From Oligoflexia bacterium (GTDB lineage Bacteria; Bdellovibrionota; UBA1018; CAIPTA01): DNA of 64,000 nt. Below, one piece after another: positions 1 through 8,567 of this stretch. The position numbers and the translations under genes were made by a program. Location of the stretch: NCBI GenBank assembly GCA_023954355.1, contig JAMLID010000004.1, positions 1 through 64,000 of the forward strand, read 5' to 3'. Every line of letters begins with the position of its first letter. Position 1 is the first letter of the stretch. The notes under the pieces are model-generated. The model was not told the DNA's origin. It saw nothing but the letters and a program-made list of their open reading frames with translations, and ran no database searches.

Positions 1-567
1 TTTACATTGTCTTTTTCTGTGTATGCCGAACCATTTGATTCGCCATGCAAAGAGTTTAATGAGGCAGAGTACTGTAGAAATGTAGACGAAAGAGTCTCAA
101 GATCTTTAGCGTCTAATACCAAAACTCAAGTCATGTTTGTCTTTGGATCAAAAAGATGTGGCCCCTGTAATTATTGGAAAAACAATATAATTAATGATGG
201 TAATTTTCCTTCTGACATTAAAGTTATATACGTACCACTTTCTTTTTATTCTCCTATGGGAAGATCAATAGAAGATAAAGGTGCAAAAGAACTTTGCTCG
301 AAGTTAGTCAAAGATAATAATATTGGGACAAGATTTCTTCCTAAGTATATAGCTAAAATTGAGCCTTGCAAAAGAAAGCCGACCTTATTTCTAATAGACT
401 TAAATTCAAATAAAGGTGAAGAAGTCAATCCAAGCGCAGAAGACGGAGTTGCTCCAGTCATTAATCACATAAAATTATTAAGTAAAGAAATACAGACTAA
501 AGAAATTCAATCCACTCAGGGTGAAAACCCCATAGAATTAATAAAAGAAGTAGACCCTGCAGATTAA
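1..567 (+). CDS. Periplasmic thioredoxin-like protein, 5' end outside window
   Basis: The reading frame is open from base 1, so the gene starts upstream of the window; 188 residues are visible. The first residues look like the end of a signal peptide with a cleavage-like site VYA followed by EPF, which suggests export. A CGPC motif follows a short hydrophobic strand (VMFVFGSKRCGPC), the active-site signature of thioredoxin-fold oxidoreductases. The remainder is less typical, so the partner is unknown. A role as a periplasmic thiol-disulfide protein is inferred from the motif and signal only. Confidence 0.65.
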   Translation, partial: FTLSFSVYAEPFDSPCKEFNEAEYCRNVDERVSRSLASNTKTQVMFVFGSKRCGPCNYWKNNIINDGNFPSDIKVIYVPLSFYSPMGRSIEDKGAKELCSKLVKDNNIGTRFLPKYIAKIEPCKRKPTLFLIDLNSNKGEEVNPSAEDGVAPVINHIKLLSKEIQTKEIQSTQGENPIELIKEVDPAD

Positions 568-723
568 ATTTGTTTTTAAGGTAAATTTAATATATTTAAT
601 AGGTAATAGGAGGTCATTTATGGAAAATTTTCGTTTTGTAAGAAGTGATCTCCGTTCTTTCGCGTAAAAGATCGCAGATCCAATAAATATCTAAAAAAAT
701 AATTGAATCAATTAGGAGTTATC
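568..723 (+). other. Gap upstream of rsgA holding a small SD-led ORF
   Basis: This 156-nt gap contains a near-perfect Shine-Dalgarno (aggaggt, 608-614) six bases before an ATG at 620. That ATG opens a 15-codon frame (MENFRFVRSDLRSFA) ending in TAA at 667. A +2 shift near the end would extend it with a basic tail, so it could also be a damaged or frameshifted small protein. The rsgA start follows at 724. No convincing promoter or terminator was seen. Confidence 0.35.
620..667 (+). CDS. Possible 15-residue leader peptide or small protein
   Basis: ATG at 620, 15 codons, TAA at 665-667, preceded by aggaggt at ideal spacing, which is the strongest ribosome-binding site in this part of the window. 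The peptide is basic (three arginines in 15 residues). It resembles no leader peptide I know. It may regulate rsgA downstream, be a stand-alone microprotein, or be an accident; comparison with relatives would decide. Confidence 0.3.
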   Translation: MENFRFVRSDLRSFA

Positions 724-1797
724 GTGAATAAATCACAATTGGGTTGGTGCGACTTTTGGGCAGACTATCGCAACCAATCTGTAGCTAGAGTTACTTCTGT
801 CCAAAAAAATTTATATAAGGCTCTAAATTATGAGGGTGAAATTATTTGTCATCTTCCAGGAAAATTTACTTATGGTGCGGTTTCTAAGTCAGACTACCCT
901 ACTGTCGGAGACTGGGTAGAGCTAAGCCCTCTATTTATAGATGAAAATGGCTCTAAGGCAGCGCTTATTCATAGGGTACTTCCTAGAAAAACTAAAATAT
1001 CTAGAGTAGAACCGGGGAGTGGATCAACTGAAGAGCAATTATTAGCAGCAAATATTGACTATGTCTTTATAGTTTGTTCTATAAATCAAGACTTAAGTAT
1101 TAATAGAATGCAAAGATATATACTTCTTGCAAAAAGTGGAGGGGCAAAACCGGTACTGCTAATTTCGAAAGTTGATTTAGTAAAAGACTACTTGCAGATT
1201 GTAAAAGAAATTCAAGCTCACTTTAGTAATGACGTAATTCTGCCAATTAGTGTAGAGCTAAATCTCGGTTTAGAGCGATTAAATCAATATCTAGAAAAAG
1301 GGAAAACAATTGTCGTAGTTGGCTCATCTGGAGTTGGCAAATCAACACTCGTAAATTATCTTTTAGGTGAAAATAAACAGCTAGTAAGTGCTATTCGTGA
1401 ATCTGATGGTAAGGGCAGACATACAACTACTTCTAGGGAGCTATTAATTATTTCTAATGGCGCAATTTTAATTGATAGTCCTGGGTTAAGAGAGGTTCAC
1501 ATATTAGGGGATGGGAGTGCTATAGAGGATATTTTTTCTTCTATTGCGGATATGTCAACTAAATGCAGATTTAGTAATTGTACGCATAATTCAGAGCCAG
1601 GCTGTGCAATTTCAATAGCGCTTGAGTTAGGTGATATTGAACATTCGGATTATGCGAATTACCAAAAAATGAAAAAAGAATTGGAATACTCTAATAGAAA
1701 AATAGATAAAAAAATGGCTGCTAATAGTAAAAAGAAGTGGAAAAAAATTAATACAGATATGAAAAAAAGAAGAAAGTTTGAAAGTGAAAACTTTTAG
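724..1797 (+). CDS. rsgA: RsgA, ribosome small-subunit-dependent GTPase
   Basis: RsgA is a GTPase that helps 30S subunit maturation. The 357-residue protein has an N-terminal OB-like region and a circularly permuted GTPase domain in the diagnostic order G4 (SKVDL, about 148-152), G1 (GSSGVGKST, about 200-208), G3 (DSPG, about 251-254). A C-terminal zinc motif follows (Cys281, Cys286, His288, Cys294). GTG at 724 is chosen because aggag lies seven bases before it; an in-frame TTG at 703 lacks a ribosome-binding site. The C-terminus is lysine-rich, as expected for an rRNA-binding factor. Confidence 0.93.
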   Translation: MNKSQLGWCDFWADYRNQSVARVTSVQKNLYKALNYEGEIICHLPGKFTYGAVSKSDYPTVGDWVELSPLFIDENGSKAALIHRVLPRKTKISRVEPGSGSTEEQLLAANIDYVFIVCSINQDLSINRMQRYILLAKSGGAKPVLLISKVDLVKDYLQIVKEIQAHFSNDVILPISVELNLGLERLNQYLEKGKTIVVVGSSGVGKSTLVNYLLGENKQLVSAIRESDGKGRHTTTSRELLIISNGAILIDSPGLREVHILGDGSAIEDIFSSIADMSTKCRFSNCTHNSEPGCAISIALELGDIEHSDYANYQKMKKELEYSNRKIDKKMAANSKKKWKKINTDMKKRRKFESENF

Positions 1798-1805
1798 AAG
1801 GGTAT

Positions 1806-2411
1806 ATGAATTTATTTGTAACTAAAATCCATAAAGAAAAAATCTATAAAGGTCTTGCATTCAAGAAGCTTAAAAAGCAAGTTTTACTAGAAATAGAAGA
1901 CCTTTATATAAATGACAGATATGGAAAATTCTGGTCAAAAGAGAATTATCCAAATGGATACACTTCCTATTCTTCTGTAAATAAACTTCACGAGATATCG
2001 AGTACATTTGATGAAATAAGAAAAAAAATAGATGCTGAGGTTTTTAAATTTATAAAAAAAATAGATTTAAACATCAAATCCAATGAATTGAAAATGGATA
2101 ATTTTTGGGCAAATGTGATGAATAAAAATAGTCGACATAGCTCTCATATTCATCCCAAAGCAATCATTAGCGGAACATTTTATGTGCAGATCCCTAAAGA
2201 TGCAGAATCTATAAAATTTGAAGACCCTAGAATGATGTTTTTTATGAATACACCACTAAAAAAAGAAAATGCAAAATTAGAAAATAGAATACATGTTTCA
2301 CCAAATATTATGGAAGGTGAAGTTATTCTTTTTGAAAGTTGGCTAAGGCATGAGGTGCCAACTAGTAAGTCTAAAGAACAAAGAATTAGTTTAAGTTTTA
2401 ATTATAGCTAA
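1806..2411 (+). CDS. Putative 2OG-Fe(II) oxygenase (TIGR02466-like)
   Basis: 201 residues. The C-terminal half carries the pattern of the small putative 2-oxoglutarate/Fe(II) dioxygenase family: HSSHIHP (His114/His116), then SGTFYVQIP, a FEDPR segment, and GEVILFESWLRHEV with His182 followed by RISLSFN. Histidines 114/116 and 182 are candidate metal ligands and Arg193 a candidate 2OG ligand. The substrate is unknown. It starts eight bases after rsgA behind a gaaggg site and is probably cotranscribed with it. Its last 21 bases overlap the end of the opposing HTTM gene. Confidence 0.7.
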   Translation: MNLFVTKIHKEKIYKGLAFKKLKKQVLLEIEDLYINDRYGKFWSKENYPNGYTSYSSVNKLHEISSTFDEIRKKIDAEVFKFIKKIDLNIKSNELKMDNFWANVMNKNSRHSSHIHPKAIISGTFYVQIPKDAESIKFEDPRMMFFMNTPLKKENAKLENRIHVSPNIMEGEVILFESWLRHEVPTSKSKEQRISLSFNYS

Positions 2412-3317
2412 TGTTTTTTTTAGCTTATTTATTTTTTTAATAAAGAATTCAATTTCTGTTTTTTCTAAGAAGAGTACGTAATAGCTTATCATCATAAAGC
2501 CGAATGTTGGTAGATTCATAAAAAGCCAAATACCAAGATGCATAAATACACCAAAAATTAGCATAGGTAATCGCCATTTAGAGATCCAAATAAGCACTGG
2601 GAAATAAATTTCCCAAAGTAGTACAATATAAACAGAAACAGCTAGAAGCATGGGAAAGCTAGAAACAAAACTCAAGTCCCACCTTTGCATATTTCCTATT
2701 GTCAATACATCCCATACAGCTGATCCGTCCCACCACCTGGTGCCTTTAAGCTTTTCTAGTCCCGAATAAGCATATACAACGCATAATTGTATTTGCATTA
2801 AGCGATAGGCAATATGGCTTATACTGTTGTGGTCTTTTCGAACTTTACTGATTTTTTTATCGATAGAGTAGTAAGCGTTTGTCTGTGCAAAACAAAGATA
2901 AAGTAGAAAAAAGGTACTAATCATGTCTACACCAAACATGACTCCCATATTTCTATTAATAAACATCATGTGTAAAAAATAAACCAATATAGTCGATGAC
3001 TTGGTGAAAAAACCTATTATGCAAAAAAACAACAAGATTAAAAAAATTATATGTAAAAATATAATCATACCATCACTAAGTAGGGGTAAAATACTTGGAT
3101 GATATTTAAAGATATCGAGACCTTTCATATAACTAGAAGGTAAAATCCCATTTTCAGAGAAAAAGAATAAAACATCTGCTTGTCGTGATATGTAAAAAAA
3201 TAAAATTACAGAATAAAAGAGTATTCTAAATATTGATAATTTTTTAAGGTCATCTTCGCTCTTAGAGCCAAACCAAAAAAAACACCAATTGTTCCAAAAA
3301 GTATTTAATACACTCAT
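2391..3317 (-). CDS. HTTM-domain membrane protein, vitamin K carboxylase-like
   Basis: 308 residues with several hydrophobic segments (about 30-45, 84-104, 107-120, 132-145, then more toward the C-terminus). The segment around 183-201 (YAYSGLEKLKGTRWWDGSA) matches the hallmark region of HTTM proteins, relatives of vitamin K-dependent gamma-carboxylase. Lys189 sits where I align the catalytic lysine of the human enzyme. It is the last gene of the menaquinone operon and overlaps its small partner gene by 4 nt. Whether it carboxylates anything is unknown. Confidence 0.72.
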   Translation of the reverse strand: MSVLNTFWNNWCFFWFGSKSEDDLKKLSIFRILFYSVILFFYISRQADVLFFFSENGILPSSYMKGLDIFKYHPSILPLLSDGMIIFLHIIFLILLFFCIIGFFTKSSTILVYFLHMMFINRNMGVMFGVDMISTFFLLYLCFAQTNAYYSIDKKISKVRKDHNSISHIAYRLMQIQLCVVYAYSGLEKLKGTRWWDGSAVWDVLTIGNMQRWDLSFVSSFPMLLAVSVYIVLLWEIYFPVLIWISKWRLPMLIFGVFMHLGIWLFMNLPTFGFMMISYYVLFLEKTEIEFFIKKINKLKKTLAIIKT

Positions 3318-3841
3318 ATTGGGTCTCCATTTTTATCTGGGCAGTAATAAGTCCCAAATGGATGGATGTGAAATTTATCAGAGTCAGTCATTTTAATTTT
3401 TCCAGACTTTACTGATTCAAGTGAAGGCTGTTGATACATGACCCTCCAGATTTTGACTGAAGAAACATCTTTTTCTGTATTACATAAATAGCGTACAAGT
3501 GTAGATTTAACAGAATCATCGCTTGTTAGTATAAATTTACTTAGTGTTAATCTTCTATTTTGTCTGTCTCTGAAAAAGTATGGACTAACCTCATTCGGAA
3601 ATCTTTTACTTTCAGTGGTACCGTTTTTTCTTTCCAATAAATAATCTATATAAATCGGAGGGCTAACTGGTTCTGGAGCAAAAAAGCCCCACGAATGAAA
3701 AAGACCTAAAGTTGTCATGTAAGGACGATAAATTTCTAATAATGATTGTGTTAGAAATGATGATTGATTGGGGGAAGTAACTACTCCTAGTAAATGAAAT
3801 AATAAAAAAGCGCTAATGAGAATTTTTATCTTAGTAGACAT
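3314..3841 (-). CDS. Small membrane-anchored partner of the HTTM protein
   Basis: 175 residues with an N-terminal hydrophobic segment (about 7-22), then a mainly soluble region expected outside the cytoplasm. A short WGFFAPEP motif lies at about 52-59; I recall similar motifs in small proteins encoded next to HTTM genes. The 4-nt ATGA-type overlap with the HTTM gene argues for coupled translation and joint function. No catalytic motif was seen, so the molecular role is unassigned. Confidence 0.55.
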   Translation of the reverse strand: MSTKIKILISAFLLFHLLGVVTSPNQSSFLTQSLLEIYRPYMTTLGLFHSWGFFAPEPVSPPIYIDYLLERKNGTTESKRFPNEVSPYFFRDRQNRRLTLSKFILTSDDSVKSTLVRYLCNTEKDVSSVKIWRVMYQQPSLESVKSGKIKMTDSDKFHIHPFGTYYCPDKNGDPI

Positions 3842-3859
3842 AATAGTAGAATAAGTGAT

Positions 3860-5167
3860 TTATTCTAAATTTGGGAGTTTGTTTTTTAATAAATGTTTAG
3901 TCGGTATCCGCCTAATTTTTCCTGAGCTAGTTTTGAGGATTTCTTCCAATTGATACCATTTTTTGGGTATTTTTCGTTTGTCTATTTTTTGGGTAAAAAA
4001 GTCTCGTAACTCAACTAAGTTGCTTTGTGAATTAGGCTTAAATTTGACTGCTAATGCGAGTACTTGTCCCCAAGTAGAGTCTTCTAGACCAATGGCGACA
4101 GCTTCTTCTACTGGATCAAAATCTTTAGCAATGCTTTCAATCTCACTGGGATAAATATTTAAACCACCCGATATGATAAGATCGGATTTTCTTCCATGCA
4201 CCAAGAGCTCATTGTTTTTTATTTCACCTAGATCACCAATGGAAAAAAAAGATTGATCTAATGTTAGTGGAACAAACTTTCCTGATTGAAAATAGCCTCT
4301 AGATAGTGATGGTGATGAAATACAAATTTCATGATCAGGTTGAATTTTTATCTTCATATGATTAAGAGGGATCATTCCGCCTAAAGGGGCTTTTTCAGTT
4401 GCTATTTGTGAGCATGTTTCGGTTGCGCCATATGTTCTGTATATTGGCCAATTCTCATTAACAAGTTCATTAGCATATGTTTTAGAGAGAGAAGCTCCTC
4501 CGACAAGAATACAATCTAGATTTTGTTTAATGTTACTATAGTTAGTTCTTAATTGAGACAGATTATAGGGAACTAAAGAAGCCGAAATGCATTCATTACT
4601 TCTAATTTCATCAGCTAAATCTTGGGTTCTTAATGATTTAGGAATACAAACAGAGCTATTTAAAAAAAATGCCCTACTAATAATGCTAAACCCACTTATG
4701 TGAAATAAAGGTAGAGATAAAAGCCAAATATTATTCTTAAGTGGTAAATGATTTTTATGCGCTAGCGCACTTTCTCTAAGTGCTAGCCCAGAAAGTGCAG
4801 TTGCTCTAGGTATCCCTGAGCTTCCAGAGCTAAAAATAAGTGCCCATATTTCATTAATATTTTTACTTTCTGTTTTAAAGTTTTGTGCTGCTAAATCTAG
4901 GGATATTTCTTTTGAAAACAAAAAACTGTTTTTAGGTAATTGATTGATTAATTGTTGTTCGTAAATTTCTGGTAAATCATTTGGTATGACTACAGCAACA
5001 AGAGATGAATAGAAGCTGGCTAATATCCACTTTGTAGTTTCTAAAAGATTAGAATCTTTAATAATTAAAAATTGTTTTTCAATGTTTAATGAAGCTCTAG
5101 CAATTGCTGAAGAAATTTTGAAAATATCTTTTTCTTCTATTTTTTTATTTGAGTAAAAAAAGTTCAA
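3860..5167 (-). CDS. menE: MenE, o-succinylbenzoate-CoA ligase
   Basis: An acyl-CoA synthetase that activates o-succinylbenzoate with ATP and CoA. Motifs in order: P-loop-like SSGSSGIPRATALS, YGATETCSQ, GRKSDLIISGGLNIYP and the C-terminal KTSSGKIRR with the adenylation lysine. I place the start at TTG 5167, overlapping the menC stop (TTGA) with ggaagga six bases upstream, giving 435 residues. A longer frame from TTG 5236 would overlap menC by 73 nt and adds a tail with no recognisable content. Confidence 0.92.
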   Translation of the reverse strand: MNFFYSNKKIEEKDIFKISSAIARASLNIEKQFLIIKDSNLLETTKWILASFYSSLVAVVIPNDLPEIYEQQLINQLPKNSFLFSKEISLDLAAQNFKTESKNINEIWALIFSSGSSGIPRATALSGLALRESALAHKNHLPLKNNIWLLSLPLFHISGFSIISRAFFLNSSVCIPKSLRTQDLADEIRSNECISASLVPYNLSQLRTNYSNIKQNLDCILVGGASLSKTYANELVNENWPIYRTYGATETCSQIATEKAPLGGMIPLNHMKIKIQPDHEICISSPSLSRGYFQSGKFVPLTLDQSFFSIGDLGEIKNNELLVHGRKSDLIISGGLNIYPSEIESIAKDFDPVEEAVAIGLEDSTWGQVLALAVKFKPNSQSNLVELRDFFTQKIDKRKIPKKWYQLEEILKTSSGKIRRIPTKHLLKNKLPNLE

Positions 5168-6117
5168 AATAGGTCCTTCCAAACTAGATCTTTCATCCAG
5201 TCTAGAGGACTTTCTATAATAGGTAAACGACTCCAAGACGAAGAGTTATTAAAAGCTGGTGAATCTAAGTGATTTACACTTAGTCCGTGCGTTTCTGTAG
5301 GTAAGTATGTGGCAGAAAGGTGCATTAAATTTAATATCCCAACTTCAGAATTAAGAGCAGATGAAAAAATAACTTTCTTATTTACATTAAGTGCATTCTT
5401 GACAAATAAATTCGTGCTTTCGATTGTTCCGAAAAGACTTGGTTTAATTACAAAGTGTGAAATTTTTTTAAAATTATCTTCCAAAAAATTTTTATCAGAC
5501 AAGCTTTCATCAAATGCTATTGGTAAAAGATTGTTTATTGCTAAAATGCTTTTTGTGCTATTACTGAACGGCTCTTCTAAATATTCAATATTTTTAATTT
5601 TAAAATTTTTAATGCTATTTAATAAAAATTCAAAATTGCTTTCGCTTAAATTTTTATTTGCGTCTAGTCTAAATTTTATTTCTGGTTTATTTTTTATAAT
5701 CTCAATAATTTCTAAGATATTCTGATCCGAAATTTTTAATTTTATTACTGTATAATCACTTTCAGAGCTTTCTTTGATCTTTTTAAGGTCTTCTAAAAAG
5801 AAAACAGCATTTATTTTTAAAGGAAGTACTAATTTATTGGTTAGCCTATAAATATTATCCAAGTACGAAATAGCAAATGAGAGAGAGGGGGTTTTTTGAC
5901 AATTTATAATTTCTTCTCTGTTTTTTGACTTTAAAATATTTTGTACATCAGTAATGCTTTCGATAGAGTGAGTTTCTAGTGGAGAGCATTCGCTATAAAA
6001 ATTTCGATCATCTATTTTTCGTTTAAGTAAGATTCCTTCTCTATATTTAACTATGGAGCTTCCGTAGTGAATTGGATTAGATAGTTTTCTTTTAAATAAA
6101 GCGTATTGAGTTTTCAC
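5164..6117 (-). CDS. menC: MenC, o-succinylbenzoate synthase
   Basis: An enolase-superfamily dehydratase that converts SHCHC to o-succinylbenzoate. The barrel residues are present in the expected order: KLK at 126-128, Asp152 (LDANKN), Glu181 (LEEP), Asp203 (AFDES) and Lys225 (VIKPS). The first and third acids bind Mg2+ in this family and the two lysines are the acid/base pair. It is 317 residues, normal for the family. It overlaps menA by 4 nt upstream and the menE start downstream, so the three are translationally coupled. Confidence 0.92.
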   Translation of the reverse strand: MKTQYALFKRKLSNPIHYGSSIVKYREGILLKRKIDDRNFYSECSPLETHSIESITDVQNILKSKNREEIINCQKTPSLSFAISYLDNIYRLTNKLVLPLKINAVFFLEDLKKIKESSESDYTVIKLKISDQNILEIIEIIKNKPEIKFRLDANKNLSESNFEFLLNSIKNFKIKNIEYLEEPFSNSTKSILAINNLLPIAFDESLSDKNFLEDNFKKISHFVIKPSLFGTIESTNLFVKNALNVNKKVIFSSALNSEVGILNLMHLSATYLPTETHGLSVNHLDSPAFNNSSSWSRLPIIESPLDWMKDLVWKDLF

Positions 6118-6983
6118 AAATATAAAAAATACAAACTAATTCCTAAGCCAAATAAAGCCTGTATTAAAGAAGTAAACCCTAGAAGGGAGTTAAATTTTTT
6201 TCTATCCGTAATTAGAAAACAGTAAGTAATATTTAAAATGCCAAGAGGTAGTGAAAGTAAGGGTAGAATTGATAATAAATTACTTTTATCGAGCCAAACA
6301 AAAATCCATATTATAAACGGTATTATAGTTAGTAAGGTATAGTAAATTTTAGAATTGGTTTCACCTAAAAACACAGAGAATGTTTTTTTACCAGACTTAG
6401 TATCTGTGGGAATATCTCTTAAATTATTAATACAAATAAGGGCTGTACCTTGAAGTCCAGTGCATGCACCTAGCAAAAGCGCTTTAGTACTAAAAATTTC
6501 AGTATATGCATAGACGGTTCCTGCAGTTGCTACGAGTCCAAAAAAAACAAATACAAAAACATCGCCAAGGCCGTAATAAGCAAGTGGATATGGGCCAGCT
6601 GTGTATAAGTAAGCTAATAAAATCGAGCTTAGCCCCAGTAAAAATAGGGGCCATCCACTGAACGAGACTACGTATAGACCTGCAAAAAAAGATAAAGATA
6701 ATAAAGCGAAGGCTGCTCTATAGAGAGATTTAGGAGATAAAAAACCAGAATTTGCCATTCTAGCAGGACCTAACCTATCTTCATTATCTGCACCACTTTC
6801 AAAGTCAGCCGCATCATTTATGAAGTTTGTAGCTATCTGAATACAGATAACCGCAAATAAGATTGCGATGAATAAATGCCATTTAAAGCTTTGATAATGG
6901 CTTGCGTAGGCGGTGCCAATAAATACAGGAATTAATCCTGCGATTAATGTTTTCGGTCTAGCAGCTAGTAGCCAATACTTCAT
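6114..6983 (-). CDS. menA: MenA, DHNA polyprenyltransferase
   Basis: A membrane UbiA-family prenyltransferase that attaches the polyprenyl tail to 1,4-dihydroxy-2-naphthoate, giving demethylmenaquinone. The Asp-rich diphosphate-binding motif [11 protein letters not shown] is at 56-66, and the N-terminus has the family-typical ARPKTL. About eight or nine hydrophobic segments fit the family fold. 289 residues. The gene overlaps menB by 4 nt and menC by 4 nt. No menG/ubiE methyltransferase is present in the window. Confidence 0.93.
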   Translation of the reverse strand: MKYWLLAARPKTLIAGLIPVFIGTAYASHYQSFKWHLFIAILFAVICIQIATNFINDAADFESGADNEDRLGPARMANSGFLSPKSLYRAAFALLSLSFFAGLYVVSFSGWPLFLLGLSSILLAYLYTAGPYPLAYYGLGDVFVFVFFGLVATAGTVYAYTEIFSTKALLLGACTGLQGTALICINNLRDIPTDTKSGKKTFSVFLGETNSKIYYTLLTIIPFIIWIFVWLDKSNLLSILPLLSLPLGILNITYCFLITDRKKFNSLLGFTSLIQALFGLGISLYFLYL

Positions 6984-7834
6984 GGAACTCTAGGAAATTT
7001 CTTGAAGTTCGGTTTTCTCTTTTCTAGATACGCTTTTTTGCCTTCTTGTGCCTCTTCTGACATATAGTAAAGCAAGGTAGCATTACCAGCGAGCTCTTGT
7101 ACTCCTGCTTGCCCGTCAATAGCTGCATTGAAAGCAGACTTTAAGCAGCGTAGCGCCAGTGGGCTGTGGTCTAGCATTTCTCGGCACCACTTTATAGACT
7201 CTAGTTCTAGTTCTTCTAAGGGAACAATTTTGTTTACAAGGCCCATTTGCATCGCCTCACTTGCATCATACTGCCTACAAAGGTACCAAATCTCTCGAGC
7301 TCTTTTCTGGCCTATGATACTTGCTAAATAACTAGCGCCGAATCCACCATCGAAACTACCTACTTTAGGTCCTGTTTGTCCAAACTTTGCGTTGTCGGCA
7401 GCAATTGTTAGATCACAAACAACATGAAGAACGTGACCACCTCCAATTGCGTAACCTGCAACCATAGCAACTACTGGTTTTGGCATCGAGCGTATTTGTT
7501 TTTGAACATCTAAAATATTAAGCCTAGGTACGCCATCTGAGCCTACATAACCCATCTCGCCTCTTACGCGTTGATCACCGCCAGAGCAGAATGCGTCTGG
7601 GCCTTCTCCTGCAAGTAAAATAACTCCAACACTAGAGTCTTCTCGAGCATCATTAAATGCTTGGATGAGCTCTAATACTGTCTGTGGCCTAAAGGCGTTT
7701 CGTACTTCCGGTCTATTAATTGTGATTTTTGCAATTCCTTCTTCTGAGACTTGGTATTTAATATCTTTGAAATTTAATTTTGATTTCCAGCTAACGTCAG
7801 CAGAAATGATTTTTCTATCAGTATTTTTAGCCAT
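6980..7834 (-). CDS. menB: MenB, dihydroxynaphthoyl-CoA synthase
   Basis: A crotonase-fold enzyme that closes the second naphthoquinone ring from o-succinylbenzoyl-CoA. It shows the oxyanion-hole segments SGGDQ (84-88) and GYAIGGGH (127-134), and [14 protein letters not shown] (151-164). The QTGP form, with Gly rather than Asp after Thr, resembles the bicarbonate-dependent class typified by the E. coli enzyme. 284 residues, normal length. It is one base away from the menH start region and overlaps menA by 4 nt. Confidence 0.95.
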   Translation of the reverse strand: MAKNTDRKIISADVSWKSKLNFKDIKYQVSEEGIAKITINRPEVRNAFRPQTVLELIQAFNDAREDSSVGVILLAGEGPDAFCSGGDQRVRGEMGYVGSDGVPRLNILDVQKQIRSMPKPVVAMVAGYAIGGGHVLHVVCDLTIAADNAKFGQTGPKVGSFDGGFGASYLASIIGQKRAREIWYLCRQYDASEAMQMGLVNKIVPLEELELESIKWCREMLDHSPLALRCLKSAFNAAIDGQAGVQELAGNATLLYYMSEEAQEGKKAYLEKRKPNFKKFPRVP

Positions 7835-7835
7835 T

Positions 7836-8567
7836 TTATTCTCCTAAAAAAGAATGAATTAATTCACGTAAAAGGTCTGGTTTTTCCCATAAAATATTGT
7901 GTCCGCAGTTTTCTACCATATGGTGGTGAAATCCAATATTTTTAAACTTATTGTTTAGTGAGTCCCCAATGCTTTCGTACTTTTTATCCAGTTTTCCTGA
8001 TATGTAAAGTACCTTAATGTCCGATTCTAAGAGTTCTTTTAGGGTGGGTTCTAAGAAAATATGATTTCTAGGGCTTAAGATTGCAATATCTCTATTTAAA
8101 TGCTTGAAATTTATGTGTTTTTTTTCTTCCAACCATTCATTAAGCTTATCTTCTTTAAAGCGCTCGTTAAGAGAAAATAGGGGGCTTTGTGCCCAGTTTT
8201 TCCAAAAAATATCTATATTAGTACGAGCACTTTCTAGCCATTTTTCTTCAATTGTTTCTCTTTCTTTTTTTTCAGAATCTGATGAAAACCCAAGTCCAGT
8301 GCTGATAAGTATTAAGTGAGTGAGTCTATCTTTAATATAGTGATCTATAGCTGTAGATATGGCTAGGCGGCCGCCCATGGAATAGCCGATGAAAGCAGAA
8401 GGGGTTGTTATAGTTTCAGAAATACTACTTTGTAATTCTTGAATGCAGTTTTCCCATGACGAGGACTCCTCTGGATATTTCATAGTTTGGAATTTGGTAT
8501 CTTTTTTAAATACTTTATCCCAGCACTTAGGTGTTGATCCCATTCCATGAAATAAATAAGCTCTCAT
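7836..8567 (-). CDS. menH: MenH-like alpha/beta hydrolase (SHCHC synthase)
   Basis: 243-residue alpha/beta-hydrolase-fold protein. The nucleophile elbow is GYSMGGR with Ser63, the acid is probably Asp194 (SGKLDKKY) and the base His223 (ENCGHN). The FHGMGS segment near the N-terminus forms the oxyanion hole. It lies between menD and menB with a 4-nt overlap to menD, the position expected for MenH, which eliminates pyruvate from SEPHCHC. The family call rests on motifs; the pathway role rests on context. Confidence 0.85.
   Translation of the reverse strand: MRAYLFHGMGSTPKCWDKVFKKDTKFQTMKYPEESSSWENCIQELQSSISETITTPSAFIGYSMGGRLAISTAIDHYIKDRLTHLILISTGLGFSSDSEKKERETIEEKWLESARTNIDIFWKNWAQSPLFSLNERFKEDKLNEWLEEKKHINFKHLNRDIAILSPRNHIFLEPTLKELLESDIKVLYISGKLDKKYESIGDSLNNKFKNIGFHHHMVENCGHNILWEKPDLLRELIHSFLGE

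Noticed and set aside
5168-5236. Extended N-terminus for MenE from TTG 5236
   Set aside because: It overlaps menC by 73 nt and adds residues unlike the family; TTG 5167 has a ribosome-binding site and the common TTGA stop-start overlap.
5309-5725. 138-codon plus-strand ORF
   Set aside because: Antisense to menC in an AT-rich stretch, with no ribosome-binding site or family features.
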